From: Micropruina sonneratiae
Lineage (GTDB): Bacteria > Actinomycetota > Actinomycetes > Propionibacteriales > Propionibacteriaceae
NCBI RefSeq assembly: GCF_025972045.1
Contig: NZ_JAPDHX010000004.1
Location: forward strand, 62,001 to 126,000
Direction: 5' to 3'
DNA: 64,000 nucleotides
Positions within the stretch are counted from its first letter, which is position 1. Each line of letters starts with the position of its first letter. The notes beneath the pieces were generated by a model. It ran no database searches and had not been told where the DNA came from. It worked only from the letters and a program-made list of their open reading frames with translations. Position numbers and translations under genes: made by a program. Positions 9,089-17,410 of the stretch are shown piece by piece.

Positions 9089-9350
9089 CTAGCGCAGATG
9101 GGTGACCCCGACCCCGGCGGTCACCGTGGGGTCGCCGAGCACGACCGGTGCACCGTCCACATGGTCCAAGAGCCGGACGCCGGAGCCCAGCAGCACCGCT
9201 GCGACGTCGATCGCGAGCTCGTCCAGCAGGCCGGCGTTGAGCAGTGCTGAATGGTGTCGGCACCGTGCACGGCGACCGCCTTGCCGGCGGCCGCGGCCTT
9301 GGCCTGCTCGACGGCGCTGTGCAGGCCGTCAGTAACGAAGTGTGGCCGTC
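9089..9350 (-). pseudogene. Remnant of a RibD C-terminal / dihydrofolate-reductase-like gene
   Basis: The minus strand reads TDGLHSAVEQAKAAAAG KAVAVHGADTIQ. After a one-base shift near 9245 it continues LLNAGLLDELAIDVAAVLLGSGVRLLD, ending at TAG (9089). The pattern 'G.D.IQ..L.AGL.DEL...V.PVLLGSG.RLF' is the C-terminal half of RibD_C-family reductases. The N-terminal NADPH-binding half is absent, so the gene is truncated and frameshifted. Confidence 0.65.
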
Positions 9351-9542
9351 ATCCTGAGCCGAGACCTGCCCTGGTGGGCCGGCGCGCTGATCCTGGGCTG
9401 GCCGGTCGGGCACGTGGTCGACCTGGTGGTCGGCAACGAGTGGTTCGCGGTGGCCGGTGGCGCGCTGCAGGTGGCCGGGCTGTGCCTGCTGGCCGCCAGG
9501 GCGCTGCGGACGCCGGACGCACGGTGGGCCAGCCTGGGCTGA
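9342..9542 (+). pseudogene. Short membrane-protein fragment
   Basis: 66 residues with two hydrophobic stretches (WWAGALILGWPVGHVVDLVV; VAGGALQVAGLCLLAARAL), starting exactly where the reductase remnant ends. It resembles the C-terminal part of a small integral membrane protein whose front is missing. I cannot assign a family, and it may not be expressed. Confidence 0.35.
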
Positions 9543-9657
9543 CCTCACACACGGCGTCGCGGTGCTGGCAGGTGTTGCCGCAACCGCAATACCTCGCCCA
9601 ACGGGTGCGCGTCATGGCGTCACCGCACGAGCACGGGCCCGTCTCGTGAGCGGCCGC

Positions 9658-10383
9658 CTACTGCGCAATCTGCAGCTCGATCCGATCGAGCAGCGTCTCC
9701 AGCGAGATCTCGAACTCCTCCTCGCCGTGGTTCTCGCTCAGCTTGTCGCGCAGCCGAAGCACGTGGCTGTCTGGCGACAGTTCCACTTCGGCGTCGGCGT
9801 TGCCGACCTCGGCGTCACCCTCGTCCAGCGGTTCCTCGGCCGGTGACGTTTCTGCACCGAGCAGCGCCGCCTCGAGCAACAGGTTACCGAGCAGAAAGCT
9901 GCTGAACGACCGGTAGACGGCGACCACATGGTCGTCGCTCAGGCCGAATCCGCTCAGCGCGCTCAGGAAGTGTTCGACCACTTCGATGCTACGCAGCGGC
10001 GGACGCAGCCACGGTGCCGCGGGATGCCTCGTCGCGACAAGCGGAAATGCTCGCGGATGCGCCAGCGCGAGAGCTCGGACGGTGTGCGCCAGGCTCTGCA
10101 GATAGCCCTGCCAGGTATTGATCAGGTGATCGTCGAGTGCCGCCGTGACGCCGCCGAGCAGCCGCGCCACCACCGCCTCCAGAATGTCTTCGCGACCGGT
10201 GACGTAGCGGTACAGCGACATCGCCTCGACGCCGAGGTCCTGCGCCAGCCGGCGCATGCTCAACCCCTGGGTCCCGTGCAGGTCGATGGATCGCAGTGCG
10301 GCGTCAACCACGAGCTCGCGGCTCAGCCCCCGTCCTGAGCCAGAGCCACGACGCGGTCGTGCAGCGCCTTGGGAAGGATTCAT
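9658..10383 (-). CDS. TetR/AcrR-family transcriptional regulator
   Basis: 241 residues. The N-terminal TetR helix-turn-helix is at about 20-65 (RELVVDAALRSIDLHG; MRRLAQDLGVEAMSLYRYV). The ligand domain is of the TetR_C type, with a long acidic insert near 185-215 (AEEPLDEGDAEVGNADAEVE). Start ATG 10383 was chosen because the preceding codons do not extend the domain. It reads the same way as the YihY gene 54 bp upstream but need not be co-transcribed with it. Its target is unknown; no clear operator is visible next to it. Confidence 0.88.
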   Translation of the reverse strand: MNPSQGAARPRRGSGSGRGLSRELVVDAALRSIDLHGTQGLSMRRLAQDLGVEAMSLYRYVTGREDILEAVVARLLGGVTAALDDHLINTWQGYLQSLAHTVRALALAHPRAFPLVATRHPAAPWLRPPLRSIEVVEHFLSALSGFGLSDDHVVAVYRSFSSFLLGNLLLEAALLGAETSPAEEPLDEGDAEVGNADAEVELSPDSHVLRLRDKLSENHGEEEFEISLETLLDRIELQIAQ

Positions 10384-10437
10384 GCCCTACAGCCTTGCAC
10401 GCTGAAAGATGGGACGCCGCCACTGCGGGCCAACGCG

Positions 10438-11571
10438 TCATCTCTTGCTGGCGGCCTCATCGTCGGCAGTGCCTGCCGACTCGAACGGCGAACGCCCCTC
10501 AGGCGCTTCGCGCTCGCCGGGTCCGGAATCGGCCTTCACGGCGTCCCGCTCGCCCATCGGCATCGAAGGTCCCTTCGTGGTGTCCTGCGCGGTCTGCTGC
10601 TCGGCCTCGGAGTTGATCTCGGCGCCCAGCAGCACCGCGTAGGAGGTGATCCACAGCCACATCAACAGCACCACGATGCCGGCGAACACTCCGTAGGTCT
10701 TGGCGTAGTTGCCGAACAGCGATACGTACAAAGAAAACCCGACCGAGGCGAGCAGCCAGAGCAGCGTCGCCACCGCGGCACCCACCGACACCCAGCGCAT
10801 CTTCGGTGCGTCCCGGTCGGGCGCGACGCGGTACAGCACCGCCAGCGCTGCCGACACCAACACCACCAGCAACACCCAGCGGGCAACCTCGAGCAGCGCC
10901 CGCACCACCGGACTGTCGCCGAACGCAGCGGTGATCAGCGGCGGCACCACCCCGACCAGACCGAGCATCAGCACGATGAAGACGATCGCGCCCAGGGTCA
11001 GCCCCAGGGCGATCAGCCGCTTGACGACGGCATTGCGCCGGTCCTGCTCGTCGTAGGCGATGTTGACCGCCGTCATCAGATTGTTGACGCCGCCGGACGC
11101 GCTGAACAGGGCGATTGCGATGGACAGCACGGCACTCCAGCCCAGCGCGGTCCGGTTCATCGTGTTGATCTGGTCGACGATCAGTTGGCGCACCTCGGCG
11201 GGCATGGCCGTCAACGCATTGACCTGCTGGGTGATCACCGCCGGGTCGGCGAACAGGCCATACAGGGTGACCAGGGCGATGATGCCGGGGAACAGTGCAA
11301 GGAAGGCGAAGAACGCCACCCCTGCGCCCATCAGCGGCACCTGGTCGACCTTCGACTCGGCCCAGCCGCGCTTGACGATCTCCAACCAGCCCTTGGCCGG
11401 GATCTCCGTGGGCTTCTCGGCGTCGCCGCCCGGCACTGCGGCAGCGTCCGGTCCGGACTCATCGATCCGCCCTGCGTCGTCCGCCCGCTCGGCTGAGTCC
11501 TGCGGGGCTGACTGCTCCGAGTGCCGCTCGGGGTGGGCGGTCGCTGGGGACTTCGCCGTGCGTTCGGCCAT
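10438..11571 (-). CDS. YihY/BrkB-family inner membrane protein
   Basis: 377 residues. A hydrophilic N-terminus (about 1-65) precedes the UPF0761/YihY core: GVAFFAFLALFPGIIALVTLYG, SASGGVNNLMTAVNIAY, and about six membrane helices ending LWITSYAVLLGAEINSE. The C-terminal 50 residues are polar and acidic. YihY proteins were once called ribonuclease BN but are now seen as membrane proteins of uncertain role. It lies downstream of a DUF3618/holin/tail-anchored cluster reading the same way, a common envelope-stress grouping in actinobacteria. Confidence 0.9.
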   Translation of the reverse strand: MAERTAKSPATAHPERHSEQSAPQDSAERADDAGRIDESGPDAAAVPGGDAEKPTEIPAKGWLEIVKRGWAESKVDQVPLMGAGVAFFAFLALFPGIIALVTLYGLFADPAVITQQVNALTAMPAEVRQLIVDQINTMNRTALGWSAVLSIAIALFSASGGVNNLMTAVNIAYDEQDRRNAVVKRLIALGLTLGAIVFIVLMLGLVGVVPPLITAAFGDSPVVRALLEVARWVLLVVLVSAALAVLYRVAPDRDAPKMRWVSVGAAVATLLWLLASVGFSLYVSLFGNYAKTYGVFAGIVVLLMWLWITSYAVLLGAEINSEAEQQTAQDTTKGPSMPMGERDAVKADSGPGEREAPEGRSPFESAGTADDEAASKR

Positions 11572-11660
11572 AGATGCACCGTGCTTTCAGGAAGGCTCTG
11601 GGTGTTGGGGAGGGGCGGGTGGGGTCGGACGCCGGCGCGGCCGACCCCCTCCGGCGCGGT

Positions 11661-12266
11661 TCAGCTGGACTGGGCGTCCTGGACCGCATCCTTGGACTGC
11701 TGCGCCTGCTGCGAGACCTCGTCGGTCGCCGACTTGGCCTGCGCCTGAACGTTCTCGGCACCGTCGGCGGCGACCGTCTTGATCGACTCGGCCGCCTGCT
11801 GCGCCGGCTCGCGGAGGTTGTCCGCGACCTCGTGCGCGATGTCGGTGACCTGCTGCTTCAGTGGTTCCAGGTTGTCCTGCAGGGTGCTGACGGCGCGCTG
11901 CTCGTGTCTGCTCGCCGGAATCAGTGACGACACCAGCAGGCCGGCGCCGAAGGCGATCAGTCCGGCCGCCAAGGGGTTGCCCCGGGTCTTCTGCTTCGCG
12001 AGTGACGGCGCACTCGACACCGCGTCGCCGACCGCCCTGGCGCCGTCCTGCAGGTCGCCGGCCCGTCCGTGGTCGTACGGATCGTCGGGTGACCCCATGA
12101 TCGCGTCGCGGACCGTGCGAGCCTTGTCCTTGACCTTGTCGACCTGGCGGCTCGCGATGTTCCTCGGGTTGACGGTGTCGCCGAGCGTGTCGACGTTGTG
12201 GCTCAACTCGGCGCGAGTGCGCTCGATGTCGGCGCGAATCTGATCCGGATCGTTGCTTTCGGTCAT
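11661..12266 (-). CDS. DUF3618 family membrane-associated protein
   Basis: 201 residues from ATG 12266, preceded by AGGAGGAAAA. The N-terminus 'DPDQIRADIERTRAELSHNVDTL' is the DUF3618 signature. One membrane segment (AAGLIAFGAGLLVSSLIP) lies near 120-140. The long C-terminal amphipathic helix is rich in A, Q and D (QQVTDIAHEVADNLREPAQQA), resembling LEA-like stress proteins. It overlaps the holin-like gene by 4 bp (ATGA), so translation is coupled. Confidence 0.85.
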   Translation of the reverse strand: MTESNDPDQIRADIERTRAELSHNVDTLGDTVNPRNIASRQVDKVKDKARTVRDAIMGSPDDPYDHGRAGDLQDGARAVGDAVSSAPSLAKQKTRGNPLAAGLIAFGAGLLVSSLIPASRHEQRAVSTLQDNLEPLKQQVTDIAHEVADNLREPAQQAAESIKTVAADGAENVQAQAKSATDEVSQQAQQSKDAVQDAQSS

Positions 12267-12730
12267 CGGTTTTCCTCCTCGTGACCTCGTACTGCGTTGG
12301 GAATCTTGCTCAGGGTTTCGGTGGTCTGCTGCAGGCCGCGAATGCGTTCGAACTCCTTCTTGCCGGCCATCGCGAGCGCAGCGGCGACGACCGCCCAGAC
12401 CCCGGCGACGATCAGGCCCGACCACTCGTTTCCGATGAAGCGGCCGAGCCCCCACCAGGCGCTGACGGACAGGAACACCAGGAACAACAGCCCGCCGACG
12501 GCGGCGCCGACGAACATGCCCACGCCCTTGCCGGCACGGGTTCCGCTCTGCCGCGCCTCGGCCTTGGCCAACGCGATCTCCTGCCGCATCAGCGTGGAGA
12601 GGTTGCCGCTGACGTCCGACAACAGGTCGCCGATGCTGCGACCGTCCTCGGCCTCGAGTGCGGATGCACGACGCGGCGTGTCACGCTCGAGCCCGGTGGT
12701 CGTCGGCGACGGATTGACCGGGTGGCTCAT
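12263..12730 (-). CDS. Phage-holin-superfamily (DUF1469-type) membrane protein
   Basis: 155 residues from ATG 12730. The motif 'SIGDLLSDVSGNLSTLMRQEIALAKAE' followed by two membrane helices (GVGMFVGAAVGGLLFLVFL; SGLIVAGVWAVVAAALAM) matches the phage_holin_3_6 family that accompanies DUF3618 in actinobacteria. Despite the family name, chromosomal members in this context are taken to be envelope proteins, not lysis holins. It overlaps both neighbours by 4 bp in a three-gene operon. Confidence 0.85.
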   Translation of the reverse strand: MSHPVNPSPTTTGLERDTPRRASALEAEDGRSIGDLLSDVSGNLSTLMRQEIALAKAEARQSGTRAGKGVGMFVGAAVGGLLFLVFLSVSAWWGLGRFIGNEWSGLIVAGVWAVVAAALAMAGKKEFERIRGLQQTTETLSKIPNAVRGHEEENR

Positions 12731-13578
12731 CGCGGCTCTCCGAGACGGTTCGACGCGCCGTCGTAGTCGAGGTCGAAGGGGGCGGTGGACGGGGCGCCGG
12801 CGCTGCCGGCCTCGAAGCTGTCGGCGTCGGAGCTGCCGGTGACGGTCCCGCTGCCGGCGACGGTTCCGCCGCCGACGAGGGCATTGCCGCTGCCGGTAGC
12901 TGCACTGCCGCCGGTGGTGGGGCCGCCGGCACCACTGTTGGCGGCGGTCGCGCCGCGGGCGACCCGTCCGGCGACCACGCCGGCGAGTCCGCACAGGGCC
13001 AGGAAGGCGACCGGACGCCGGCGGGCGTACGCCTGCACCTCGCGGAGCAGATCGGCCGGCTCGTGCGTCTCCAACCAGTGGGCGAGTTCGCCACCCTTGG
13101 CTGCCGCCTGCTTGGCGAGATCGGTCAGCGGACCGGACTGCTCCGACGACGACGCCATGCCGCCCAGCTCCTTGGACAGCGAGTGCAGGCCGGCGGCGAG
13201 GCGCTGCTGCTGGGCGCCGCCCTGCGAACTGAGTTCGTCACGAGCCGTGGCGAAAAGGCTCTTGGCCTGCTGGGTCGCCTCGGCGACGACGTTGGACGCC
13301 TCGTCCTTGACGGTGCCGGCAACGTCCTTCGCGGCCTGGACGCCGGTGTCGGCGACCTTGCCGGCCTCCTGTTTCGCGGTGTCCGTCGTGGAGGTTGCCG
13401 CACCAGAGCGGTCTGCATCCAGGTAGTCGCTCGAGGTGTCGCCGGTCGGCGATTGGGTAGAAGACCACTGGCGGGCGCCTTGGCCCAGCCGGGTCGGGTC
13501 ACTCGCATCGCTCGGATCGAAGGTGAGTTCGGCGTCCGACGCCGGCCGGCCGTCGTACTGCGAGGGAGTCTGGTTCAT
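12727..13578 (-). CDS. Low-complexity tail-anchored protein, first gene of the DUF3618 operon
   Basis: 283 residues. An N-terminal disordered region is followed by an Ala/Lys/Glu-rich amphipathic helix (TAKQEAGKVADTGVQAAK; 11-residue LEA-like periodicity) at about 65-125. A single membrane segment (PVAFLALCGLAGVVAGRVA) lies near 190-208, and a Gly/Ser/Thr-rich tail follows. No enzyme motif is present. Such proteins typically precede holin and DUF3618 genes in actinobacteria and are thought to act in envelope or desiccation stress; that role is inference here. Confidence 0.75.
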   Translation of the reverse strand: MNQTPSQYDGRPASDAELTFDPSDASDPTRLGQGARQWSSTQSPTGDTSSDYLDADRSGAATSTTDTAKQEAGKVADTGVQAAKDVAGTVKDEASNVVAEATQQAKSLFATARDELSSQGGAQQQRLAAGLHSLSKELGGMASSSEQSGPLTDLAKQAAAKGGELAHWLETHEPADLLREVQAYARRRPVAFLALCGLAGVVAGRVARGATAANSGAGGPTTGGSAATGSGNALVGGGTVAGSGTVTGSSDADSFEAGSAGAPSTAPFDLDYDGASNRLGEPR

Positions 13579-13620
13579 GACGAAGCTCCTAGTGGGTTTG
13601 CGATAGGCACCCCGTGCGGT

Positions 13621-13935
13621 TCACGGAACAAGCGTGATCGACGTTAACTTACGGGGTAAGTCTCGGCTACACCCTTTGCGGCTGATCGCGCTGAGTGCAC
13701 CTGGATCCGCCCGGGTGGCCCGGTGCGGGCGAGGATGAGGTGGCGGCTCCACCACGATGCAGGTGCGGGAACCCAAGCAAGGGTCCAGTTCGACGCCATC
13801 ATCGAGCATTGACATGCAACCATATGGCTGCCCAATTTCGTTGGGGCGGGTGGCGGCCGGAGTGGAACAGCCGGCCCCAAGCACCACCATCAGCAGCGCG
13901 GCGATCAACGGGGCGGGCGTGTGCTTCGAAGGCAC
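13621..13935 (-). CDS. Small predicted lipoprotein
   Basis: 104 residues. The N-terminus LIAALLMVVLGAGCSTPA is a lipoprotein signal with the lipobox LGAGC, so the mature protein would be anchored at Cys23. The body contains three more cysteines but no known domain. The last 40 residues are basic and low in complexity, so the true 3' end could be disturbed. Confidence 0.5.
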   Translation of the reverse strand: MPSKHTPAPLIAALLMVVLGAGCSTPAATRPNEIGQPYGCMSMLDDGVELDPCLGSRTCIVVEPPPHPRPHRATRADPGALSAISRKGCSRDLPRKLTSITLVP

Positions 13936-13994
13936 AACAGCCTGACTCAGAGAGGAGCACAGCGTTGGTAACCAGTGTTCCCGGCCCCAGCGCG

Positions 13995-14645
13995 CTAGAT
14001 CAGGTACTCGTACCGCACGGTGAGCTCGGGATCGACGCTTGAGATGATGCCGGTGTAGAAGGCCCGCGCCTGCTCGTCGAGCTGTTCTCGATTGGCTTCG
14101 ATGTACTGCGCCTTGGTCTCGTCGGTGAGGACGCTGTTGATCATCTCGACCGGATCATTCTCGGGAGTGACCCAGCTCAGGGCACCGTTGTTCTCGGCCA
14201 CCAGGCGGAACTTGTAGTTGTCGTATCCGATGAAGATGAACCTCGGCAGCGATACGACGATCTCGTCGGCGTCCCCGGGGCGGATCTGCACGCTCTTGCC
14301 GTCGAGCCCGAGTTTGGCGTGGAACTCGTACATCAGGAACGACGCCCGGTCGGTGCCGGGGATGTCGAGTCCGAAGAACTTACTGTTCGCGGACTTCTCG
14401 GAGATGCCCTGAATGCCGAGTGCCATCAGCACGACCTGTTCCTCGCGCGTGATGGCCTTGACGACCGCCTGGTTGCGTTGTTCGGTGGTCACGCTGAACG
14501 GCGATTTGGCGAAGAAGTAGGTGGCGATGCCGCCGAGGAACAGCCCCAGCGCCAGGACCAGGAAGCCGATCAGCACCGTCAGCCAGGCGGCCGGCCGCTT
14601 CTTCTCGGTCACCGCTTCGTGCGGCTCAGCCTGTTGTTCAGCCAT
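13995..14645 (-). CDS. Single-pass membrane protein with extracytoplasmic domain (DUF4230-like)
   Basis: 216 residues from ATG 14645. One membrane helix (LTVLIGFLVLALGLFLGGIATYFF) at about 22-45 is followed by a soluble domain with alternating strands (IVVSLPRFIFIGYDNYKFRLV) and a helical C-terminus ending RYEYLI. The arrangement and strand pattern recall DUF4230 proteins, but I am not certain. It stands alone between a small lipoprotein and a double hairpin. Function unknown. Confidence 0.7.
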   Translation of the reverse strand: MAEQQAEPHEAVTEKKRPAAWLTVLIGFLVLALGLFLGGIATYFFAKSPFSVTTEQRNQAVVKAITREEQVVLMALGIQGISEKSANSKFFGLDIPGTDRASFLMYEFHAKLGLDGKSVQIRPGDADEIVVSLPRFIFIGYDNYKFRLVAENNGALSWVTPENDPVEMINSVLTDETKAQYIEANREQLDEQARAFYTGIISSVDPELTVRYEYLI

Positions 14646-14800
14646 GGCGGCACCACCCTCTCCTCCGGCTCGTCGCACAGCGACTGTGCGAACACTTCGG
14701 ATTATGAGTCGCCACGGTAGCCGCACAAACGCTCGGCGCGAGGGACGCCGGTGCCAGGCCGTGGGTCGGCTGCCGGCCGGGGACCCGGGGGAGGCCCGGA

Positions 14801-14846
14801 ATGACGAGACGGTGTTCCGTCCCGTCATGCCGGCGAGCGCCGGCAT
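14801..14846. terminator. Double hairpin (terminator or REP-like palindrome)
   Basis: Two overlapping stems: ATGACGAGACGG (14801-14812) with CCGTCCCGTCAT (14817-14828), 11 of 12 paired, then ATGCCGGC-GAGC-GCCGGCAT (14827-14846), perfect. It lies just after the stop of the methyltransferase that ends the uptake operon on the minus strand, so termination is the simplest role. The look is also that of repetitive extragenic palindromes. Confidence 0.55.
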
Positions 14847-14865
14847 CCCCGCCACCACCGTCGCG

Positions 14866-15621
14866 TCAGCGCACCCCGGCGACCACGAAGTCGTCCAGGT
14901 ACTGCCACACCGTCCCGGTCTCGGCGAACCCGGCGCTGCGCAGGGTTTCCAGGTGGTAACCGAGGGTCACCTTGGCGGTGGGTCCGCCTTTGCCGGCCCA
15001 ACAGCGTTCCCGCTCGGCGGCCGCTTCGGCGTACTCGTGACGTCCGGTCGCCAGCGCCCACCAGTCGTCCCACGAATCGGCGCCGGCACCGAAGGTGTCG
15101 GCCTGGTTCGCCTCGTCGTCCTCGGCCGCCAACCGGCGCAGCGTCGGCTGGGCCGTGGCGTCGTAGGACAGGTGATCGCCGTTGAGGAACACTCCCCCGG
15201 GCCTGATCAGGCCGGCCAGCTCGAAGTACACCCTGGCCAGCACCTCCGGCGCGAGCCAGTGCAGCGCGGTGCTCGAGACCACCGCGTCGAAGGTGCCGAG
15301 CCCCTCGACCCAGGCCGGTTCGTCCAGGTCGCCGGCAACCACCCGCACGGCCGCGTCGGCGGCGAACACGTCGGCGGCGATCGCGACCAGCACCGGATCC
15401 TTGTCGAGGGCGACGACGCTGCTGCCGGGCAGCCGCGAGCGGGTCAGCGCGGTCAGCGAGCCCGGCCCGCAGGCGAGGTCGAGCACACGCGGGCGGGGCC
15501 CGGTCAGCCGCTCGACCACCCGCAGCATGGTGTCGAAGCGCTGTTCGCGGTGCCTGATGTAGGCGGACTGTTGCCGATCCCAGCGGTGCAACAGTTCGTC
15601 GGGGGCGATGGTGACGGTCAT
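14866..15621 (-). CDS. Class I SAM-dependent methyltransferase
   Basis: 251 residues. Motif I is VLDLACGPGSLT, motif II the acidic VVALDKD, motif III VVAGDLDEPAW, and the later FDAVVSSTALHWL completes a Rossmann methyltransferase of the Methyltransf_25 type. It is the last gene of a four-gene operon and overlaps the ABC ATPase by 4 bp. Co-expression with a metal-chelate importer suggests it may modify a siderophore or corrinoid, but the substrate cannot be read from the sequence. Confidence 0.88.
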   Translation of the reverse strand: MTVTIAPDELLHRWDRQQSAYIRHREQRFDTMLRVVERLTGPRPRVLDLACGPGSLTALTRSRLPGSSVVALDKDPVLVAIAADVFAADAAVRVVAGDLDEPAWVEGLGTFDAVVSSTALHWLAPEVLARVYFELAGLIRPGGVFLNGDHLSYDATAQPTLRRLAAEDDEANQADTFGAGADSWDDWWALATGRHEYAEAAAERERCWAGKGGPTAKVTLGYHLETLRSAGFAETGTVWQYLDDFVVAGVR

Positions 15622-16409
15622 GCGGTCTTCCTTTCGGTGGTGAGTTGCAGGGGGCGCTCCCCCATGACAAGGTGCGGGCGGCCGCTGGCCAGGGTGAACA
15701 CGTCGACGGACACCTGATAGACGCCTTCGAGGTTGGCGGCGGTGAGAACCTCGCCGGGCGGCCCGGACGCCACCGCCCGGCCGCGGTCGAGCAGCAGCAC
15801 CCGATCGCAGTAGGCGGCGGCGAGGTTGAGGTCGTGCAGCACCAGCACCACGGTGGAGCCGAGTTCGCGCACCGTACGCAGCACCTCGTGCTGGTGACGC
15901 ACGTCGAGATGGTTGGTGGGTTCGTCGAGGATGATGTGCGGGGTGTGCTGGGCGACGGCGCGGGCGATCAGTGCGCGTTGCGCCTCACCCCCCGAGACCT
16001 GGCCTGCGCGCCGGGTGGCGAGGTCGGCGATGCGCACCCGGTTGAGTGCCTCGGCGCACGCCCGGTAGTCCTCGGCTGTCGCGGCTGCCAGCATGGGCCG
16101 GTGCGGTAGGCGTCCGAGCATGACGCTGTCGGTGATGGTCAGCGCCGATTCGGCGTGCTCGGTCTGCGACACCACCGCGATCTGCTGGGCGATGTGGCGC
16201 CGGCTGAGGGTGTCGAGGGGCCGGCCGTCCACGCTGATCCGGCCGGCGTCCGGCCGCAGCGAGCCGTACAGCAGCCGCACCAGGGTGGTCTTGCCGCTGC
16301 CGTTGGGCCCCACGACACCACACACGGTGCCGTCGGGCACCTGGAACGACACGGCGTCCACCACCAACCGGCCCTGCCGGGTGAAGACCAGCCCCTCGAC
16401 GTCGATCAC
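15618..16409 (-). CDS. ABC transporter ATPase, iron-siderophore/corrinoid (FecE/BtuD) type
   Basis: 263 residues. Walker A is GPNGSGKTT, the Q-loop is QTEHAES, the signature is VSGGEAQRALIARAV, Walker B is HIILDEPTNHLD, and the switch His is in LVLHDLN. These features and the length match the FecE/FhuC/BtuD group. It overlaps the binding protein and the methyltransferase by 4 bp each. It powers the permease encoded at 17407-18573 from the cytoplasmic side of the membrane. Confidence 0.95.
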   Translation of the reverse strand: MIDVEGLVFTRQGRLVVDAVSFQVPDGTVCGVVGPNGSGKTTLVRLLYGSLRPDAGRISVDGRPLDTLSRRHIAQQIAVVSQTEHAESALTITDSVMLGRLPHRPMLAAATAEDYRACAEALNRVRIADLATRRAGQVSGGEAQRALIARAVAQHTPHIILDEPTNHLDVRHQHEVLRTVRELGSTVVLVLHDLNLAAAYCDRVLLLDRGRAVASGPPGEVLTAANLEGVYQVSVDVFTLASGRPHLVMGERPLQLTTERKTA

Positions 16410-17410
16410 GACAGGGTTGCCAACTGTTCGGTAAGCGCTCCTACGCCCTTGATCGACAGCGGGGTGGGCGGGTCGGTGAACGGGAACTGCAGCGCGATCA
16501 CGCGCTTGTTCTTCACCGCGCTGAGTTCGCTGACGCCGTTGACCCCCGTGAAGTTCTTCACCGCGTTCTCGGGGGTGCCGTCGGAGTACAGCAGCACGAC
16601 GGTGTCGGGGTCCTTCTTCAGCAGGTCCTCCAGGTTGACCTCGAACACGCGCTCGTCGGCCGACGCGTACACGTTCTCCAGCCCGGCGGCGGCGAAGATC
16701 GGGGTCACCATGCTGGGCCCGCCGTAGGGGTAGAGGGTGCCGCCACCGGTGGGCACGTACAGCGCGACCGCGGTGCCCTGCGCGGCGGCGGGCGCGGCGA
16801 GCTGTGCCTTGAGTTCGGCGACCTTGATGGCGGCCAGGTCGGGCTTGCCGAGCAGCGTGCCGAACGCGGTCAGCTGGTCTTCGACCCAGTCGAAGCTGGC
16901 CTGGCCCTGCGGTGAGTCGGACGCGTCGTCGCAGTAGGCCGGCGGCGAGTAGGTGGCGATGCCGGCCGCCTTGAGCGCATCGGCGTCCACGGCGCTCTCC
17001 GGCGCGAGCACCAGCTCGGGTTCAGCGGCGATGATCGCCTCGGTGGAGATCACCGAGCCACCGGTGGCGCCCTTGCTGGTCTCGCTCAACGGCACCTTCG
17101 CCAGCGCCGCCTCGACCTCGCTGGAGTAGACCCCCGTCGACAGTTCGGCGGTCCGGCCGATCACCAGGTCGAGGGCGTCCAGGGCGTCCAGCAGGGCGAC
17201 GTCGTCGTTGTTGACGATGAAGATGCGCTCGGGGGCGGCGTCCAGCACGACCTGGCGACCGCAGTTGGTCAGCGTGGCCGGGAAGCCCGCAGCCGCGGAC
17301 TGTTCCGCCGGCTGGGTCGACGGGGACGCCGCCGGCTGGGTGCAGCCGGTCAGCAGCAGGCCGAGGGCGGCGAGCCCGCCGAGCATGCGCAGGATGGGAG
17401 GTCTGGTCAC
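16406..17410 (-). CDS. ABC transporter substrate-binding lipoprotein (FecB/BtuF type)
   Basis: 334 residues. The lipoprotein signal is LAALGLLLTGCTQPAA with lipobox LLTGC. The mature part is a helical-hinge class III binding protein (PERIFIVNNDDVALLDALDAL; EAIIAAEPELVLAPESAV). It delivers an iron-siderophore, haem or corrinoid to the permease. GTG 17410 overlaps the permease stop (GTGA). The ligand is not determinable by eye. Confidence 0.92.
   Translation of the reverse strand: MTRPPILRMLGGLAALGLLLTGCTQPAASPSTQPAEQSAAAGFPATLTNCGRQVVLDAAPERIFIVNNDDVALLDALDALDLVIGRTAELSTGVYSSEVEAALAKVPLSETSKGATGGSVISTEAIIAAEPELVLAPESAVDADALKAAGIATYSPPAYCDDASDSPQGQASFDWVEDQLTAFGTLLGKPDLAAIKVAELKAQLAAPAAAQGTAVALYVPTGGGTLYPYGGPSMVTPIFAAAGLENVYASADERVFEVNLEDLLKKDPDTVVLLYSDGTPENAVKNFTGVNGVSELSAVKNKRVIALQFPFTDPPTPLSIKGVGALTEQLATLS

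Noticed and set aside
9349-9615. Minus-strand Cys-rich frame (CGCGNTCQHRDAVC)
   Set aside because: The first 25 codons look protein-like, but the remainder is low-complexity Arg/Pro and runs antisense to the membrane fragment; not enough to call a gene.
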